The notes beneath the pieces were generated by a model. It searched no databases. It worked only from the letters and a program-made list of their open reading frames with translations, and was not told the origin of the DNA. From the NCBI GenBank assembly GCA_050250955.1, contig JBFWNR010000008.1, forward strand, positions 62,001 to 126,000: 64,000 nt of DNA. Direction: 5' to 3'. Positions 27,220 through 36,385 of this stretch are shown in pieces (position 1 is the stretch's first letter; each line of letters starts with the position of its first letter). The translations under genes and the position numbers were made by a program. The stretch comes from CAWAYR01 sp050250955. GTDB taxonomy: Bacteria > Acidobacteriota > Vicinamibacteria > Vicinamibacterales > UBA2999.

Positions 27220-28860
27220 TCACCGCGCCCGCACCCTGAAGACGCCGGCGGTCGGCGCGACGAAGACCGGCTCGAAGAGCGACGAGGCGGCCGGCGAGAA
27301 GGTGCCGCCGCTGTCGCGGTCGCGATCGGTCCACACGACGAAGGTGATGCCGTTGTCGGCGAGCAGCTGGCGTCGCCAGGCGTCGTCGGCGTCGGCCGAC
27401 AAGAACCGGGCGACCTGCGCGCGGCGATCCAGGTAGTGGTTGGTCATCGCCCAATGGGCCAGGAACGCACGGGAGCGGCCCTGGTTGGGCACCCATCGTC
27501 CCACGGACTCGATGGCCAGCGCGACGTCGTCGGGGCCACTGGCCGCGGCCAGCGCGTCGAGGGCGGCGGACTCGTCGACGGTGACGTAGAGTTCCGAGGT
27601 CGGGCGGCGCAGCTCGATGAGCCGCCAGGCGACCAGGTACAGATTGGTCGGCAGGACCAGCGCCGCCAGCACCACGGCCGGGGCCCATGCCGCGGCCGCG
27701 GCGGTCACCCGGCGCGAGGCCAGCGACGCGATCGCCGGGCCGATCCGGCTGGTCCACAGGTCGGCGGCGAGCACGGCCAGGGGCACCTGCAGCGCCGCCA
27801 GCAGCTTGATCTGGAACACCGTGGGCACATAGATGATCGCGACGCCGATGAGCGCCCAGCTGGCGGCGAACCGGGTGCCGTCGTGGCCCCAGTCGAGCCC
27901 CTTGAGCCGCATCGCCGCCAACACCAGCGGCGCGCCGAGCAGCACGACCAGCAGCGGCGGCGGCGGGGTCCACACGCCGGCGTTGACGTACTGGCCGAGA
28001 ATCGACTGCCACAGCGGATCGGCCGAGGTCAGGTACTGGTAGTAGCCGGCCAGCGGCGCTGAGCACACCAGGATCAGCACGATCGCCCACGAGTAGCGCC
28101 ACGGGATCGCCCGCCCCCGGACCAGCTCGACGATCCAGAAGGTGCCGAGGACGGCGTAGACGACGACCAGGTCGTAGGCGTGGAGCAGCGCCACGCCGAG
28201 GGCGCCGCCGGCGCAGGCCGCCCAGGCCGCCGCCGACGGCGCGGTGTGGACGCGGAACGCGCCGACCAGGGCGATGCACATGAAGCCCTGGGCCAGCGGC
28301 AGGTAGGGATAGCCGAGCAGCCCGAACCAGGTGTTGGGCTCGAAGGTGTAGATGGCGTTCGGAAACGGGGCATCGGCCAGACCGAGCGCGTACTTGGCGG
28401 CGACGAGCAGCCAGCCGAGCCCGCCGCCGGCCAGCGCGATCCAGAACGCCACCCGCGCCTGCGCCGCGGTCCGCGACAGCCGCATCGCCGTCACCGCCAG
28501 CGCCGGGCCGATCACGACGGCCGCGGCGACGCGCCACCACTGGAACAGCGCCGCGAACGACAGGCCGAAGAGGGTCTGCACCTGGGCCAGGATCCACATC
28601 ATCGGGTTGAGGAAGGTCGCGGCGTTCGGCTCCGGCGTCATCGTGTTGGGGATGAACAGCCCGTCGTGGGAGGCCGTCACCCACGACCAGTACTGCGCGT
28701 GATCGGGCACGTCGAAGAGCAGTCCGGTGTAGACGTAGCCCGCCGGTGTCCGCAGGAACCCGAGCAGATAGGGCACGGAGGTCACGACGAGGCAGGCCAG
28801 TGCCCCGGCGAGGCCGCGGCGGATGGCCTGCACGATGGTCCCGGTCTCGGTTTCGGTCAC
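27220..28860 (-). CDS. Polytopic membrane protein, GT-C-like
   Basis: A 546-residue integral membrane protein with about ten helices, e.g. ALACLVVTSVPYLLGFL, VAFWIALAGGGLGWLLVAA and PPPPLLVVLLGAPLVLAAM. Large extracytoplasmic loops include VPDHAQYWSWVTASHDGLF and NAATFLNPMMWIL. The C-terminal part is soluble (VTVDESAALDALAAASGP). The shape and the early acidic motif (DVPDH) resemble GT-C glycosyltransferases that use polyprenyl-phosphate sugars, but no family signature is clear enough to name. It overlaps the upstream GT4 gene by ATGA, so it belongs to that operon. It could instead be a glycan-modifying membrane enzyme. Confidence 0.65.
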   Translation of the reverse strand: MTETETGTIVQAIRRGLAGALACLVVTSVPYLLGFLRTPAGYVYTGLLFDVPDHAQYWSWVTASHDGLFIPNTMTPEPNAATFLNPMMWILAQVQTLFGLSFAALFQWWRVAAAVVIGPALAVTAMRLSRTAAQARVAFWIALAGGGLGWLLVAAKYALGLADAPFPNAIYTFEPNTWFGLLGYPYLPLAQGFMCIALVGAFRVHTAPSAAAWAACAGGALGVALLHAYDLVVVYAVLGTFWIVELVRGRAIPWRYSWAIVLILVCSAPLAGYYQYLTSADPLWQSILGQYVNAGVWTPPPPLLVVLLGAPLVLAAMRLKGLDWGHDGTRFAASWALIGVAIIYVPTVFQIKLLAALQVPLAVLAADLWTSRIGPAIASLASRRVTAAAAAWAPAVVLAALVLPTNLYLVAWRLIELRRPTSELYVTVDESAALDALAAASGPDDVALAIESVGRWVPNQGRSRAFLAHWAMTNHYLDRRAQVARFLSADADDAWRRQLLADNGITFVVWTDRDRDSGGTFSPAASSLFEPVFVAPTAGVFRVRAR

Positions 28861-30041
28861 GACCCCGTCCCTCCTCGCGTGTGCTCGACCAGTGCCAGGA
28901 ACCGGTCACCGATGGCGTCCCAGGTGTAGTGCCGGCGCACCAGATCCCGCCCGGCGGCGGACAGGCGGTCGGCCAGCACCGGATCGTTCAGCACCTCGAG
29001 GACCTGGCGCGCGAACGATTCGGCGTCGTCGGCGAGCAGGACGTCATGCCCGGCGGCGACGGCCAGGCCCTCGACGCCCTTGGTGGTGCTGACCACCGGG
29101 GTCCCGAGCGCCAGCGATTCGAGCACCTTCAGACGGGTCCCGCCGCCGACGAGCAGCGGCACGACCGTGGCCGTCGCGTCACCGACCGCGGTCTTCACGT
29201 CCGGCAATCGGCCGGTGAACCGCACCGCGTCGGCGTTGGGCAGCGCGTGCACCGGCCGGTCGCCGACGTCGCCGGTGACCCAGTACTCGACGTCGGGTCG
29301 TGCGGCGCGGATGCGCGGCAGCACGTCGGTGAGGAACCAGCGCACCGCGGCGAAGTTGGGCTCGTAGGTCACCGATCCCGGGTAGACCACGCGCGCCGGC
29401 CGGGCGGGTCGGTGCGGCCGATCGAGGTCCTCCGCGGCAGCACCGTTGGGGACGACGTGGATCTTGTCCATCGGCACCCCGGCCCCGCCCAGCACCAGAC
29501 GCTCCGCCTCGGAGACGACGGTCACGGCCGCCATGCGCGTGCACAGCCGAGCCAGGTAGCCGGCATGCTTCCACCACGTCAGGCGGCGGCGCAGACGGCC
29601 GAGCGGCGACGTCGCATCGGCGACCAGGCCACGGATCTGGCCGGGCTCGGCCTCTTCGAACAGCGCCGGGATGGCCACGCCGTCCAGGTAGCGGGCCGCG
29701 GAGAGCTGGCAGCCGATGGCGAGATCGGCGCCTGCCGCCCTTTCCGCGACGAGGGCGCGGAGTTCGGGGTCGTCGGTGCGCCAGAGGGAGTCGGGCGTCG
29801 CCGACCACAGCCGCCGCCCGCTCCTGACCGGCGCGAACGGGCTCTTCGGCACGATCGTCACCTCGCGACACCACTCACGAAGCCGGGCGATCTCGGCGGC
29901 GGCCGGCGGCGACGGCGCCGCGAACGCCACCAGATCGACGGTATGCGCGCGGGCCATGCAGCGCAGCAGGTGGTACGCCCGAAGCGTGCTGCCGTTGACC
30001 ACGGGACAGGGACTCCACGTGCTGAGAACGAAGAGGTTCAC
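28857..30041 (-). CDS. Family 4 glycosyltransferase
   Basis: A 394-residue GT-B enzyme with N-terminus MNLFVLSTWSPCPVVNGSTL and HLLRCMARAHTVDLV. The second domain has RVVYPGSVTYEPNFAAVRWF and the donor-site segment VVPLLVGGGTRLKVLESLAL, in which the family ExxxxxxxE ends as K-x-L-E. It is predicted to extend the lipid-linked repeat unit. It has ATGA overlaps at both ends: its start overlaps the stop of the preceding gene and its stop overlaps the start of the membrane protein. Confidence 0.9.
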   Translation of the reverse strand: MNLFVLSTWSPCPVVNGSTLRAYHLLRCMARAHTVDLVAFAAPSPPAAAEIARLREWCREVTIVPKSPFAPVRSGRRLWSATPDSLWRTDDPELRALVAERAAGADLAIGCQLSAARYLDGVAIPALFEEAEPGQIRGLVADATSPLGRLRRRLTWWKHAGYLARLCTRMAAVTVVSEAERLVLGGAGVPMDKIHVVPNGAAAEDLDRPHRPARPARVVYPGSVTYEPNFAAVRWFLTDVLPRIRAARPDVEYWVTGDVGDRPVHALPNADAVRFTGRLPDVKTAVGDATATVVPLLVGGGTRLKVLESLALGTPVVSTTKGVEGLAVAAGHDVLLADDAESFARQVLEVLNDPVLADRLSAAGRDLVRRHYTWDAIGDRFLALVEHTRGGTGS

Positions 30042-31345
30042 GACCGGCCGACCACCCCGTGCAGCAGCGTGACCAGGGCGTCGACGTCGTCGTCGTTGGT
30101 CCGCGGTGGGCGCGTCCCGGCGCGCAGCCGAGCCATCAGCGATGGGTCACCGAGGAGCCGGGCCAACGCGCGCGCCAGGTCACCGTCGGTGAACGGGTCG
30201 AAGAGCACGCCGTCGATCTCGTCACGGAGGACTTCGGGAATGCCGCCCAGCCGCGATGCCAGCACCGGCACGCCGGCGGCGTGCGCCTCCATGATGACGA
30301 TACCGGCCACCTCGTGCCAGATCGACGGCACCACCAGGAGATCGGTACCGGCGAGAATCTCCGGGAGTTCCTCGCGCGTGTACGGCCCCGCAAAGACGAT
30401 CCGTCGGTCGTTCCCGGCCCGGGCGCGCAAGTTGGCGACGTAGTCGGGCCGGGGAGTCAGCGGGCCGTGGACGGTCAGGCTGACGTCGTCAGCGCCCATG
30501 GCGCGAACCGCGTCGACGAGCAGGTGGACGCCCTTGTGGGGAACGACCTGGCCGATGTAGCGGATGCGAAACCCGTCGCCGGCCACCCGGGGCTTGACCT
30601 GCATCGGCGGAAGACCGTGCGGGGAGACCACGACCCGGCGCGCCGGGACGCCGATCGATTCGACGGCATTGGCCACAAACTGCGTCGGGGCGATGATGGC
30701 CGCCGCTGCCAGCAGCCCCTCGGCGAGGGCGCGCTGACGCGCCGCCACCGCGGCCGCCGTCGCGCCGGCCACCGGCACACCGGCATCGACCGCCCCGCGG
30801 ACCAGCACGCCGGGCGCGCCGAACAGCGCCACGTCGGGCCAGCGGACGCGCCGGCTGTCGGCGACCAGGCACCACGTGCACTTGCCGACGCCTTCCGGAC
30901 CACTGCAGATGTGGCCGGCGGCGTCGAGCCGCGTGATCCGTGGACAGGAGAACCAGTAGTCGTGCAGCGTGACGACGTAGGGGATCCGGCAGCGGCGGGC
31001 CGCAGACATGGCCGGTCCGCCGAGCAGATAGCCGCTGTGCAGGTGCAGCGCCTGGGGTGTGGTGGCGTGCATATGGGCGATGAGCCACGCTTCTGCGGCC
31101 GCGTGCTCCCACATCAGGTCGAGGCGATGGCCGCCGCCGACGCCGAGCGTCAGGCGGTGGACTGCGACACCGCCTCGCTCATCGATGACCGCCGCACATG
31201 CGCTCCCGTCGGCGATCTGTTCGACGGCCACGACGTTCACGGCGTGACCCCTGGTGTGCAGGCCATCGACCACCGCCTGCGTGTAGGCCTCGACGCCGCC
31301 GATCCGCATCGGGGGATAGTGGGGAGCGACGACGAGCACGTTCAT
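30038..31345 (-). CDS. Family 4 glycosyltransferase
   Basis: A 435-residue GT-B enzyme, MNVLVVAPHYPPMRIGGVEA at its start. Around residues 130-165 a cysteine cluster (CPRITRLD, HICSGPEGVGKCTWCLV) resembles the zinc-like insert seen in a subset of GT4 proteins; the gene at 56833 has the same insert. The second domain has RIRYIGQVVPHKGVHLLVDA and the donor-site VVPSIWHEVAGIVIMEAHA. It is the first gene of a six-gene-region minus-strand operon (to 25208). Met 31345 is chosen from homology. A minus-strand TACAAT at 31388-31383 may be its -10. Confidence 0.9.
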   Translation of the reverse strand: MNVLVVAPHYPPMRIGGVEAYTQAVVDGLHTRGHAVNVVAVEQIADGSACAAVIDERGGVAVHRLTLGVGGGHRLDLMWEHAAAEAWLIAHMHATTPQALHLHSGYLLGGPAMSAARRCRIPYVVTLHDYWFSCPRITRLDAAGHICSGPEGVGKCTWCLVADSRRVRWPDVALFGAPGVLVRGAVDAGVPVAGATAAAVAARQRALAEGLLAAAAIIAPTQFVANAVESIGVPARRVVVSPHGLPPMQVKPRVAGDGFRIRYIGQVVPHKGVHLLVDAVRAMGADDVSLTVHGPLTPRPDYVANLRARAGNDRRIVFAGPYTREELPEILAGTDLLVVPSIWHEVAGIVIMEAHAAGVPVLASRLGGIPEVLRDEIDGVLFDPFTDGDLARALARLLGDPSLMARLRAGTRPPRTNDDDVDALVTLLHGVVGRS

Positions 31346-31390
31346 GCAGTGGCAGTAGCGGTGACTCGGTCCCTGGCAAAGCATTGTAGA

Positions 31391-31405
31391 GTACTCATCG
31401 AGTAC
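31391..31405. promoter_or_regulatory. Palindrome between divergent operons
   Basis: GTACTC, ATC, GAGTAC: perfect 6-bp arms in the 65-bp gap between the minus-strand GT4 operon and the flippase gene. It sits next to a TACAAT (minus, 31388-31383), where a repressor could block both directions. A bound protein is inference. Confidence 0.4.
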
Positions 31406-31410
31406 ACCGC

Positions 31411-32934
31411 GTGGTCTCGACAGTACGGCAGCGCCTGTTGCGCAACACCGCATGGAACTACATCGGCTTCGCCGTCAACCTCGCGGTGAACGTCCTGCTC
31501 TTCCCGCTGGCGATCGCGCGCATGGGCGATGCCGCGACTGGCGTGTGGCTGCTCATCGGATCGGTTTCGGGCTACATGGGCCTGCTGCAGCTGGGCCTGA
31601 CGCCGGCAATGGGACAGTTCGCCGCCATGCACATCGCCCGCCGCGACGACGACGGGCTGGCCCGGACGGTGTCGACGGCGCTCGCCCTGGTGTCGGGCTT
31701 CGGCGCGATGGCCCTGCTGGCGCTGCCGGCGGTACCGTGGATGCTCGACTGGTTCTCGGTGCCGGCGGAGATCCGCGGCGAGGCGTCGACCGCGTTCGTG
31801 CTGGGCATCGTCGGCGTGCCGCTGCAGATGCCCGGGCACGTCTTCAACGCGGTCCTCGGCGCCAGCCAGCGCCAGGATCGGTCGACCCAGGTCTGGATGG
31901 TCTCGCTGTCCGGCAAGCTGATCGGCATCGCCGCCCTGCTGATGCTCGGCTACGGCGTCGCCGCGGTGATGTGGCTGGAGACCGCGCTGATTCTCATCGC
32001 CGACGTCATGCTGATGGTGCTGGCCTTCGACGCCGCCCCGCAGCTGCGGCTCTCCCGACACAGCGTCTCCGCCGACGACGCCCGGCAGCTGCTCGGCCTC
32101 GGCGGCTGGATGTTCGTCAACTCGCTGGCGTCGCTGCTCATCGAGAACACCGATCGCATCGTCATCGGCGTGTTCCTGTCGGTGGTGGCGGTCACCCCCT
32201 ACGCGGCAGCGTGGAAGATCTACATGCTGGCGTACTCGGTGTGCACGACGCTGGTCCAGGCGGTCTGGCCGGCGGCGGCGGCCCTGCACGCCCACGGCGA
32301 CGTGGCCGGTCTGCAACGGCTCTTCCTGCGCATGACCAAGTACTGCCTGGTGGTCGCCTGGCCACTGACTCTGAGCCTGGGACTGTCGGCGGCCCTCGTG
32401 CTGCGGGTGTGGATGGGGCCGGCCTTCGCCGAGCACTATGCGGTGGTGCAGGTGCTGCTCGCCTGCTTCGTGGTCGCCGCCCACAACCACGTCGGCATGA
32501 GCATCCTGGCGGCGATGCGGTTGGTCCGACCGGTCGTGCTCGGCTATTCCCTCCCGCAGGCCCTGCTCAACCTGCTGCTCAGCATCTGGCTGATCCAGCA
32601 CCTCGGCATACTCGGCGTGGCGCTGGGCACCTTCATCCCGATCGCACTCCTGCAGGTCACCCTCATGCCGATGGTGCTCGGCGCCGTTCAGCTCGGCTGG
32701 GACCAGCTGTGGCGCGACGTGGTCCGTCCAACCGCGGCACCGGCCCTGATCGCCTATGCTCCGACGGTGCTGGTCTACGCTGCCAACGGCCCGCATTCGC
32801 CGTGGGTCTTCGCCAGCGCGGTGGCGAGCGGCGTCGTCTACGCCGCGATGGTGTGGCACGTGACGGCACCCGGCGAACGACAGGAACTCGCCGCCCTGGT
32901 TCCGGTGCCCTTCCGGAGATTTCTGGCGGAATGA
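31411..32934 (+). CDS. Wzx-like polysaccharide flippase
   Basis: A 507-residue MOP-superfamily transporter (polysaccharide transport family) with about 12-14 helices, beginning NTAWNYIGFAVNLAVNVLLF. It translocates undecaprenyl-diphosphate-linked repeat units to the periplasmic side. Conserved points: LGLTPAMGQFAA after helix 2 and NTDRIVIGVFL around helix 7. The start is GTG 31411; I see no better in-frame start nearby. It is followed with ATGA overlap by a GT4 gene, which ties flipping and assembly in one unit. It has no partner polymerase in its own operon; candidates lie at 39371 and 41985. Confidence 0.88.
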   Translation: MVSTVRQRLLRNTAWNYIGFAVNLAVNVLLFPLAIARMGDAATGVWLLIGSVSGYMGLLQLGLTPAMGQFAAMHIARRDDDGLARTVSTALALVSGFGAMALLALPAVPWMLDWFSVPAEIRGEASTAFVLGIVGVPLQMPGHVFNAVLGASQRQDRSTQVWMVSLSGKLIGIAALLMLGYGVAAVMWLETALILIADVMLMVLAFDAAPQLRLSRHSVSADDARQLLGLGGWMFVNSLASLLIENTDRIVIGVFLSVVAVTPYAAAWKIYMLAYSVCTTLVQAVWPAAAALHAHGDVAGLQRLFLRMTKYCLVVAWPLTLSLGLSAALVLRVWMGPAFAEHYAVVQVLLACFVVAAHNHVGMSILAAMRLVRPVVLGYSLPQALLNLLLSIWLIQHLGILGVALGTFIPIALLQVTLMPMVLGAVQLGWDQLWRDVVRPTAAPALIAYAPTVLVYAANGPHSPWVFASAVASGVVYAAMVWHVTAPGERQELAALVPVPFRRFLAE

Positions 32935-34100
32935 CGACGGGTTCGGCTCCGCTGCGGATCGGCATCGACGCGCGCTACCTCTCGCACGGGCTGGTCGGCG
33001 GCGTCCACACCTACCTCACCCGGCTCCTCCCGGAACTGATCGCCGCGGCGCCCGACGATCGCTTCCACCTCTATGCCGATACGAAGGCGCCCTTCGAGCT
33101 GGAGGCGCCGGTCGGAGTGACGGTGCGCACGCTGCCGTGGCGTCACCCGGGCTCGTCCGTGTGGACCGATTGGGTGCGCCTGCAGCGGGCGATGGCCCGT
33201 GACCGCATCGATGTCGGGTTCTTCCCGGCCAATCACGGGTTCGGCCCGGCCGGCGCCGCCACCGTGGTCACGGTGCACGACGCGCTGAATCTCCTGCCGC
33301 TGGCCGAGACCTTCCGGCCGCACGGACACGCTCGCACCCCGCGCAGCCTGCTGACGGCCGCGTATCTCAAAGCGGCGACGACGGCGTCGATCCGGCGGGC
33401 GACGCGGATCGTCACCATGTCCGCCTATTCGCGGGACACGATCGTGGCGGCGTGCGGCCGCGCGCCTGAGGACTTCGCGGTCGTCCACCACGGCGCGCCG
33501 CCGAAGATTCCGGTCGGCGCCGCGGAGATCGCCGGGGTTGTGGCGGCGACCGGCGTGCGACCGCCGTTCGTGCTGGCCGACGGGCTGAAGAACCCGAGCG
33601 TCCTGCTCGAGGCGCGCGAACGGCGGCGCGGCGACGCCGACCCGCTTTCCTACGTGTTCTTCGCCCGTCACGCCCGGGTGCTGCCGGAGCTGGCGGCAGC
33701 GGCGGACCGCGGCGCCGTGCGACTCCTGGTGCGTCCCTCGTCTGCAGAGCTGGCGGCCCTCTACGCGGCGGCGGCGGTGTTCGCGTTTCCGTCCTGGGTC
33801 GAGGGATTCGGGATCCCGCTGCTCGAGGCGATGACCTACGGCGCGCCGATCGTGGCTGCGGCGCGCGGCTCGATACCGGAGGTCGCGGGGCCGGCGGCCA
33901 TCCTGTTCGATCCGGAGGACGCGGGCGCGCTGGCCGAGGCGCTCGATCGAGCGACGGACCCGGCCGAGGCGGCCCGGCTCAGGGCCGCCGGCACCGAGCG
34001 GGTGCGCGGGTTCACCTGGCGGCGCTCGGCGATGCAGACCCTCGACGCCATCCACAAGGCCTACCGGCAGGTCACCGGCGGATCGGCGGAGGGTGCGTGA
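32931..34100 (+). CDS. Family 4 glycosyltransferase
   Basis: A 389-residue GT-B enzyme, start APLRIGIDARYLSHGLVGGV. The IDARYL and GGVHTYLTRL motifs place it with GT4 enzymes of the mannosyltransferase type; the C-terminal donor site is FPSWVEGFGIPLLEAMTYGA. It overlaps the flippase stop by ATGA and its own stop overlaps the next gene by GTGA. Between about residues 215 and 240 the loop is short compared with typical GT4, but no key residue seems lost. Confidence 0.9.
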   Translation: MTTGSAPLRIGIDARYLSHGLVGGVHTYLTRLLPELIAAAPDDRFHLYADTKAPFELEAPVGVTVRTLPWRHPGSSVWTDWVRLQRAMARDRIDVGFFPANHGFGPAGAATVVTVHDALNLLPLAETFRPHGHARTPRSLLTAAYLKAATTASIRRATRIVTMSAYSRDTIVAACGRAPEDFAVVHHGAPPKIPVGAAEIAGVVAATGVRPPFVLADGLKNPSVLLEARERRRGDADPLSYVFFARHARVLPELAAAADRGAVRLLVRPSSAELAALYAAAAVFAFPSWVEGFGIPLLEAMTYGAPIVAAARGSIPEVAGPAAILFDPEDAGALAEALDRATDPAEAARLRAAGTERVRGFTWRRSAMQTLDAIHKAYRQVTGGSAEGA

Positions 34101-35053
34101 CCGCCGCGCCGCCGGACGTCTCGATCGTCATCGTCAGCTGGAACACGCGCGCGCTGACGTGCCAGTGCCTGGCGTCGCTGGCCGCCGGCACCGCGCCGCT
34201 GACCTGGGACGCCTGGGTGATCGACAACGCGTCGAGCGACGACTCGGTGGCGGCCATTCGCGCCGGATTCCCGCACGTCCGCCTGATCGCCAACCGCGGC
34301 AACGTGGGGTTCGCCGCGGCCAACAACCAGGGCATCGCCGCCAGCCGCGGCCGCTACGTGCTGCTCCTCAACAGCGACACGGTCGTGCCGCCGGGCTCAC
34401 TTGCCGCTCTGGTCGGATTCGCCGATGCCCACCCCGGCGCCGGCGTGGTCGGTCCCGAGTTGACCAACCCCGACGGATCGTACCAGACGGGTCCGACGCC
34501 GTTTCCGTCGGTATGGAACGAGCTGCTGTCAGCGTCCGGCGTCGGGAGGCGGCTGACCCACCGCGGCTACCCCAGCCGCCCGGCTCACCGCGCCCGGCTG
34601 GCGCAACGCACCGACTACGTGGGCGGGGCCTGCATGCTCGGCAGGCGGACCGCCGTTGATGAGGTCGGGGGACTCGACGAAAGCTACTTCATGTACTCGG
34701 AAGAACCCGACTGGTGCTGGCGCATGCGCCGCCACGGCTGGGAAGTCTGGTATACCCCGAGCGCGAAGGTCATCCACTACGGCGGTCAGAGCACGAGCCA
34801 GGCTCGGGAGGCGATGATCAAGGCGCTGTATCGGAGCAAGGTTCGCTTTCTGACCCGCCATCGCGGCCGACGCCACGGCCTGGCGCTCGCTGCCGGTCTG
34901 GTCGGGATTTCCTGCGGACGGCGCCTGATACGCCGCGCCTTGCGGCAGTCGCCTCCGGGTGTCGCTCTCGGCCTCGCCGAGCTTCTCGCCGAGCCGTCCG
35001 CCACTGGAATACCCACGAACTCCAGGAACAAAGACCGCCCGCTTCCAGACTAA
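34097..35053 (+). CDS. Family 2 glycosyltransferase, rhamnosyltransferase-like
   Basis: A 318-residue GT2 enzyme of the WbbL/rhamnosyltransferase type: VSIVIVSWNTRALTCQCL, WVIDNASSDDS, RGNVGFAAANNQGIAASRG, and the metal site LLLNSDTVVPPG. The later GGACMLGRRTAVDEVGGLDE and EEPDWCWRMRRHGW are class hallmarks. The donor is probably dTDP-rhamnose or a similar deoxysugar. Start is GTG 34097, overlapping the previous stop. It ends the small operon that starts at the flippase. Confidence 0.9.
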   Translation: MTAAPPDVSIVIVSWNTRALTCQCLASLAAGTAPLTWDAWVIDNASSDDSVAAIRAGFPHVRLIANRGNVGFAAANNQGIAASRGRYVLLLNSDTVVPPGSLAALVGFADAHPGAGVVGPELTNPDGSYQTGPTPFPSVWNELLSASGVGRRLTHRGYPSRPAHRARLAQRTDYVGGACMLGRRTAVDEVGGLDESYFMYSEEPDWCWRMRRHGWEVWYTPSAKVIHYGGQSTSQAREAMIKALYRSKVRFLTRHRGRRHGLALAAGLVGISCGRRLIRRALRQSPPGVALGLAELLAEPSATGIPTNSRNKDRPLPD

Positions 35054-35133
35054 ACCGTGGCCCCACCGGACGGCGGCGGAGCCGCGAGAGCCAGACACTG
35101 AGGAACTTCACACCACGGCGCATCCCGGCCCGC

Positions 35134-35149
35134 TGGCTCGATTACTGCA
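35134..35149 (+). promoter_or_regulatory. Possible sigma-54 -24/-12 element before export operon
   Basis: TGGCTCGATTACTGCA matches the consensus at 10 of 12 positions with correct spacing. Predicted start near 35160, two nt before ATG 35162, so a leaderless mRNA would be needed. Plausible because it precedes the export operon, but chance is not excluded. Confidence 0.3.
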
Positions 35150-35161
35150 GCGTCGAGGGCC

Positions 35162-36385
35162 ATGCGTGTGTCGACCCTCGTGGCCCTTCTGCTCGTCGCC
35201 GCGGCCACCGCCGGTCCGGCCTTGGCCCAGGTCCAGGAAGACGAGGCACCCGAGGGCCGGTTCCACGCCGGCGAAGCCGTGTCGTTCACGCCCGCCCTGG
35301 TGTTCGTCTTCGGCCGCGACTCCAACATGATCCGCACCGACACCGGCAGCGCCGGGAGCGAGTACTACGTCGTCCCGCAGATCGAAGGTTGGGTGGGCAA
35401 GCGGCGGCTGCGACTGAACTTCGTCAGCGCGCTCGAGTACGGGGAACAGACGACCGCCGGGAGCCAGCTGAATCACTTCAACATGGCGCGCTTCGATGCC
35501 CTGGGACGCCGAGTGTCGTTCAGCGCCCAGGGGTCGCATCGCGACCACTACGCGCCACCGACCGACTTCATAGGCTTCGAAATCGGCCTCCGTTCGCGGC
35601 GCATCGAGGACCAGCTTGAGTCGTCGGTCTCGCTGTCGCCGCCGGGCCGGCTGACCTACACGGTCGTCGGCCGGCGGGCGCAGTTGCGCTACGACGCCGA
35701 CGCCCGCTACCTCGGGGCGAGCCTCGAGCAGAACCTCAACCGCAACGGGACGTCGGTGGAAGGCGTCGTGGGCATGGAACTCACGCCGCTGTCCTCGATC
35801 CTCGTCAGCGCCACTCGCAACTGGGATCGCTTCATCAACGCCCCCGAGCGAGACGGCAACGGCTACCGGCTGCTGTTCGGCACCCAGTTCGAGCCCCGCG
35901 CCCTCATCAGCGGGCGGGCCTTGGCCGGATTCATGCGCTACACGACACTGCAATCGGGACGTGATTTCGGCGGGCCGACCTACGTCGTCGGGTTGACGAC
36001 CAGCCGCGGCCCGTTCCTGATGGACGTGTCCGGCAGCCGGATCGTCGATTTCAGCTTCGACCCGAGCCGCGGGTTCTACATCGTGAGCAACCTGGAGACC
36101 TTTCTGAGCCTGAGGTTGCGCAGCGGCTGGGACTTGTTGGGGCGAGGGGGCTGGGGTACGCTGTCGTCTCGGGAGGTTCCAGGCGGCGATTCGACGCGAC
36201 GCATCTGGTCGGTCCGCGGCGCCTTGGCCCGGCGGCTCATCCAGTCCAGCCAGGTCGGGCTTGAGGTCGAGCGTTACACCTGGGCTGGAGAAGGCGGATT
36301 CAGCGGGGTGCGCATGACGGCATTTCTCACCTACGGTTCGAATCGCCTGCAGAAGCTCGATCGACCGGTACCCGGAGTGCCCTGA
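35162..36385 (+). CDS. Outer-membrane beta-barrel, EPS-locus type
   Basis: A 407-residue protein with signal peptide MRVSTLVALLLVAAATAGPA (cleavage at LAQ) and then about 16 predicted amphipathic strands: LRLNFVSALEYGEQ, YTVVGRRAQLRYDADARYLG, RYTTLQSG, SLRLRSGWDLLGRGGW, GVRMTAFLTYGS. This is the putative beta-barrel porin 2 pattern found in exopolysaccharide gene clusters beside wza. It could be the outer-membrane exit for the polymer. It begins the long plus-strand operon to 41978 and shares one nucleotide with the next gene (stop/start overlap at 36385). Confidence 0.75.
   Translation: MRVSTLVALLLVAAATAGPALAQVQEDEAPEGRFHAGEAVSFTPALVFVFGRDSNMIRTDTGSAGSEYYVVPQIEGWVGKRRLRLNFVSALEYGEQTTAGSQLNHFNMARFDALGRRVSFSAQGSHRDHYAPPTDFIGFEIGLRSRRIEDQLESSVSLSPPGRLTYTVVGRRAQLRYDADARYLGASLEQNLNRNGTSVEGVVGMELTPLSSILVSATRNWDRFINAPERDGNGYRLLFGTQFEPRALISGRALAGFMRYTTLQSGRDFGGPTYVVGLTTSRGPFLMDVSGSRIVDFSFDPSRGFYIVSNLETFLSLRLRSGWDLLGRGGWGTLSSREVPGGDSTRRIWSVRGALARRLIQSSQVGLEVERYTWAGEGGFSGVRMTAFLTYGSNRLQKLDRPVPGVP

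Noticed and set aside
31374..31388. TGGCAAAGCATTGTA as a sigma-54 promoter
   Set aside because: The GG to GC-type spacing is 9 nt and the second element is GT, so it fails the strict -24/-12 rule.
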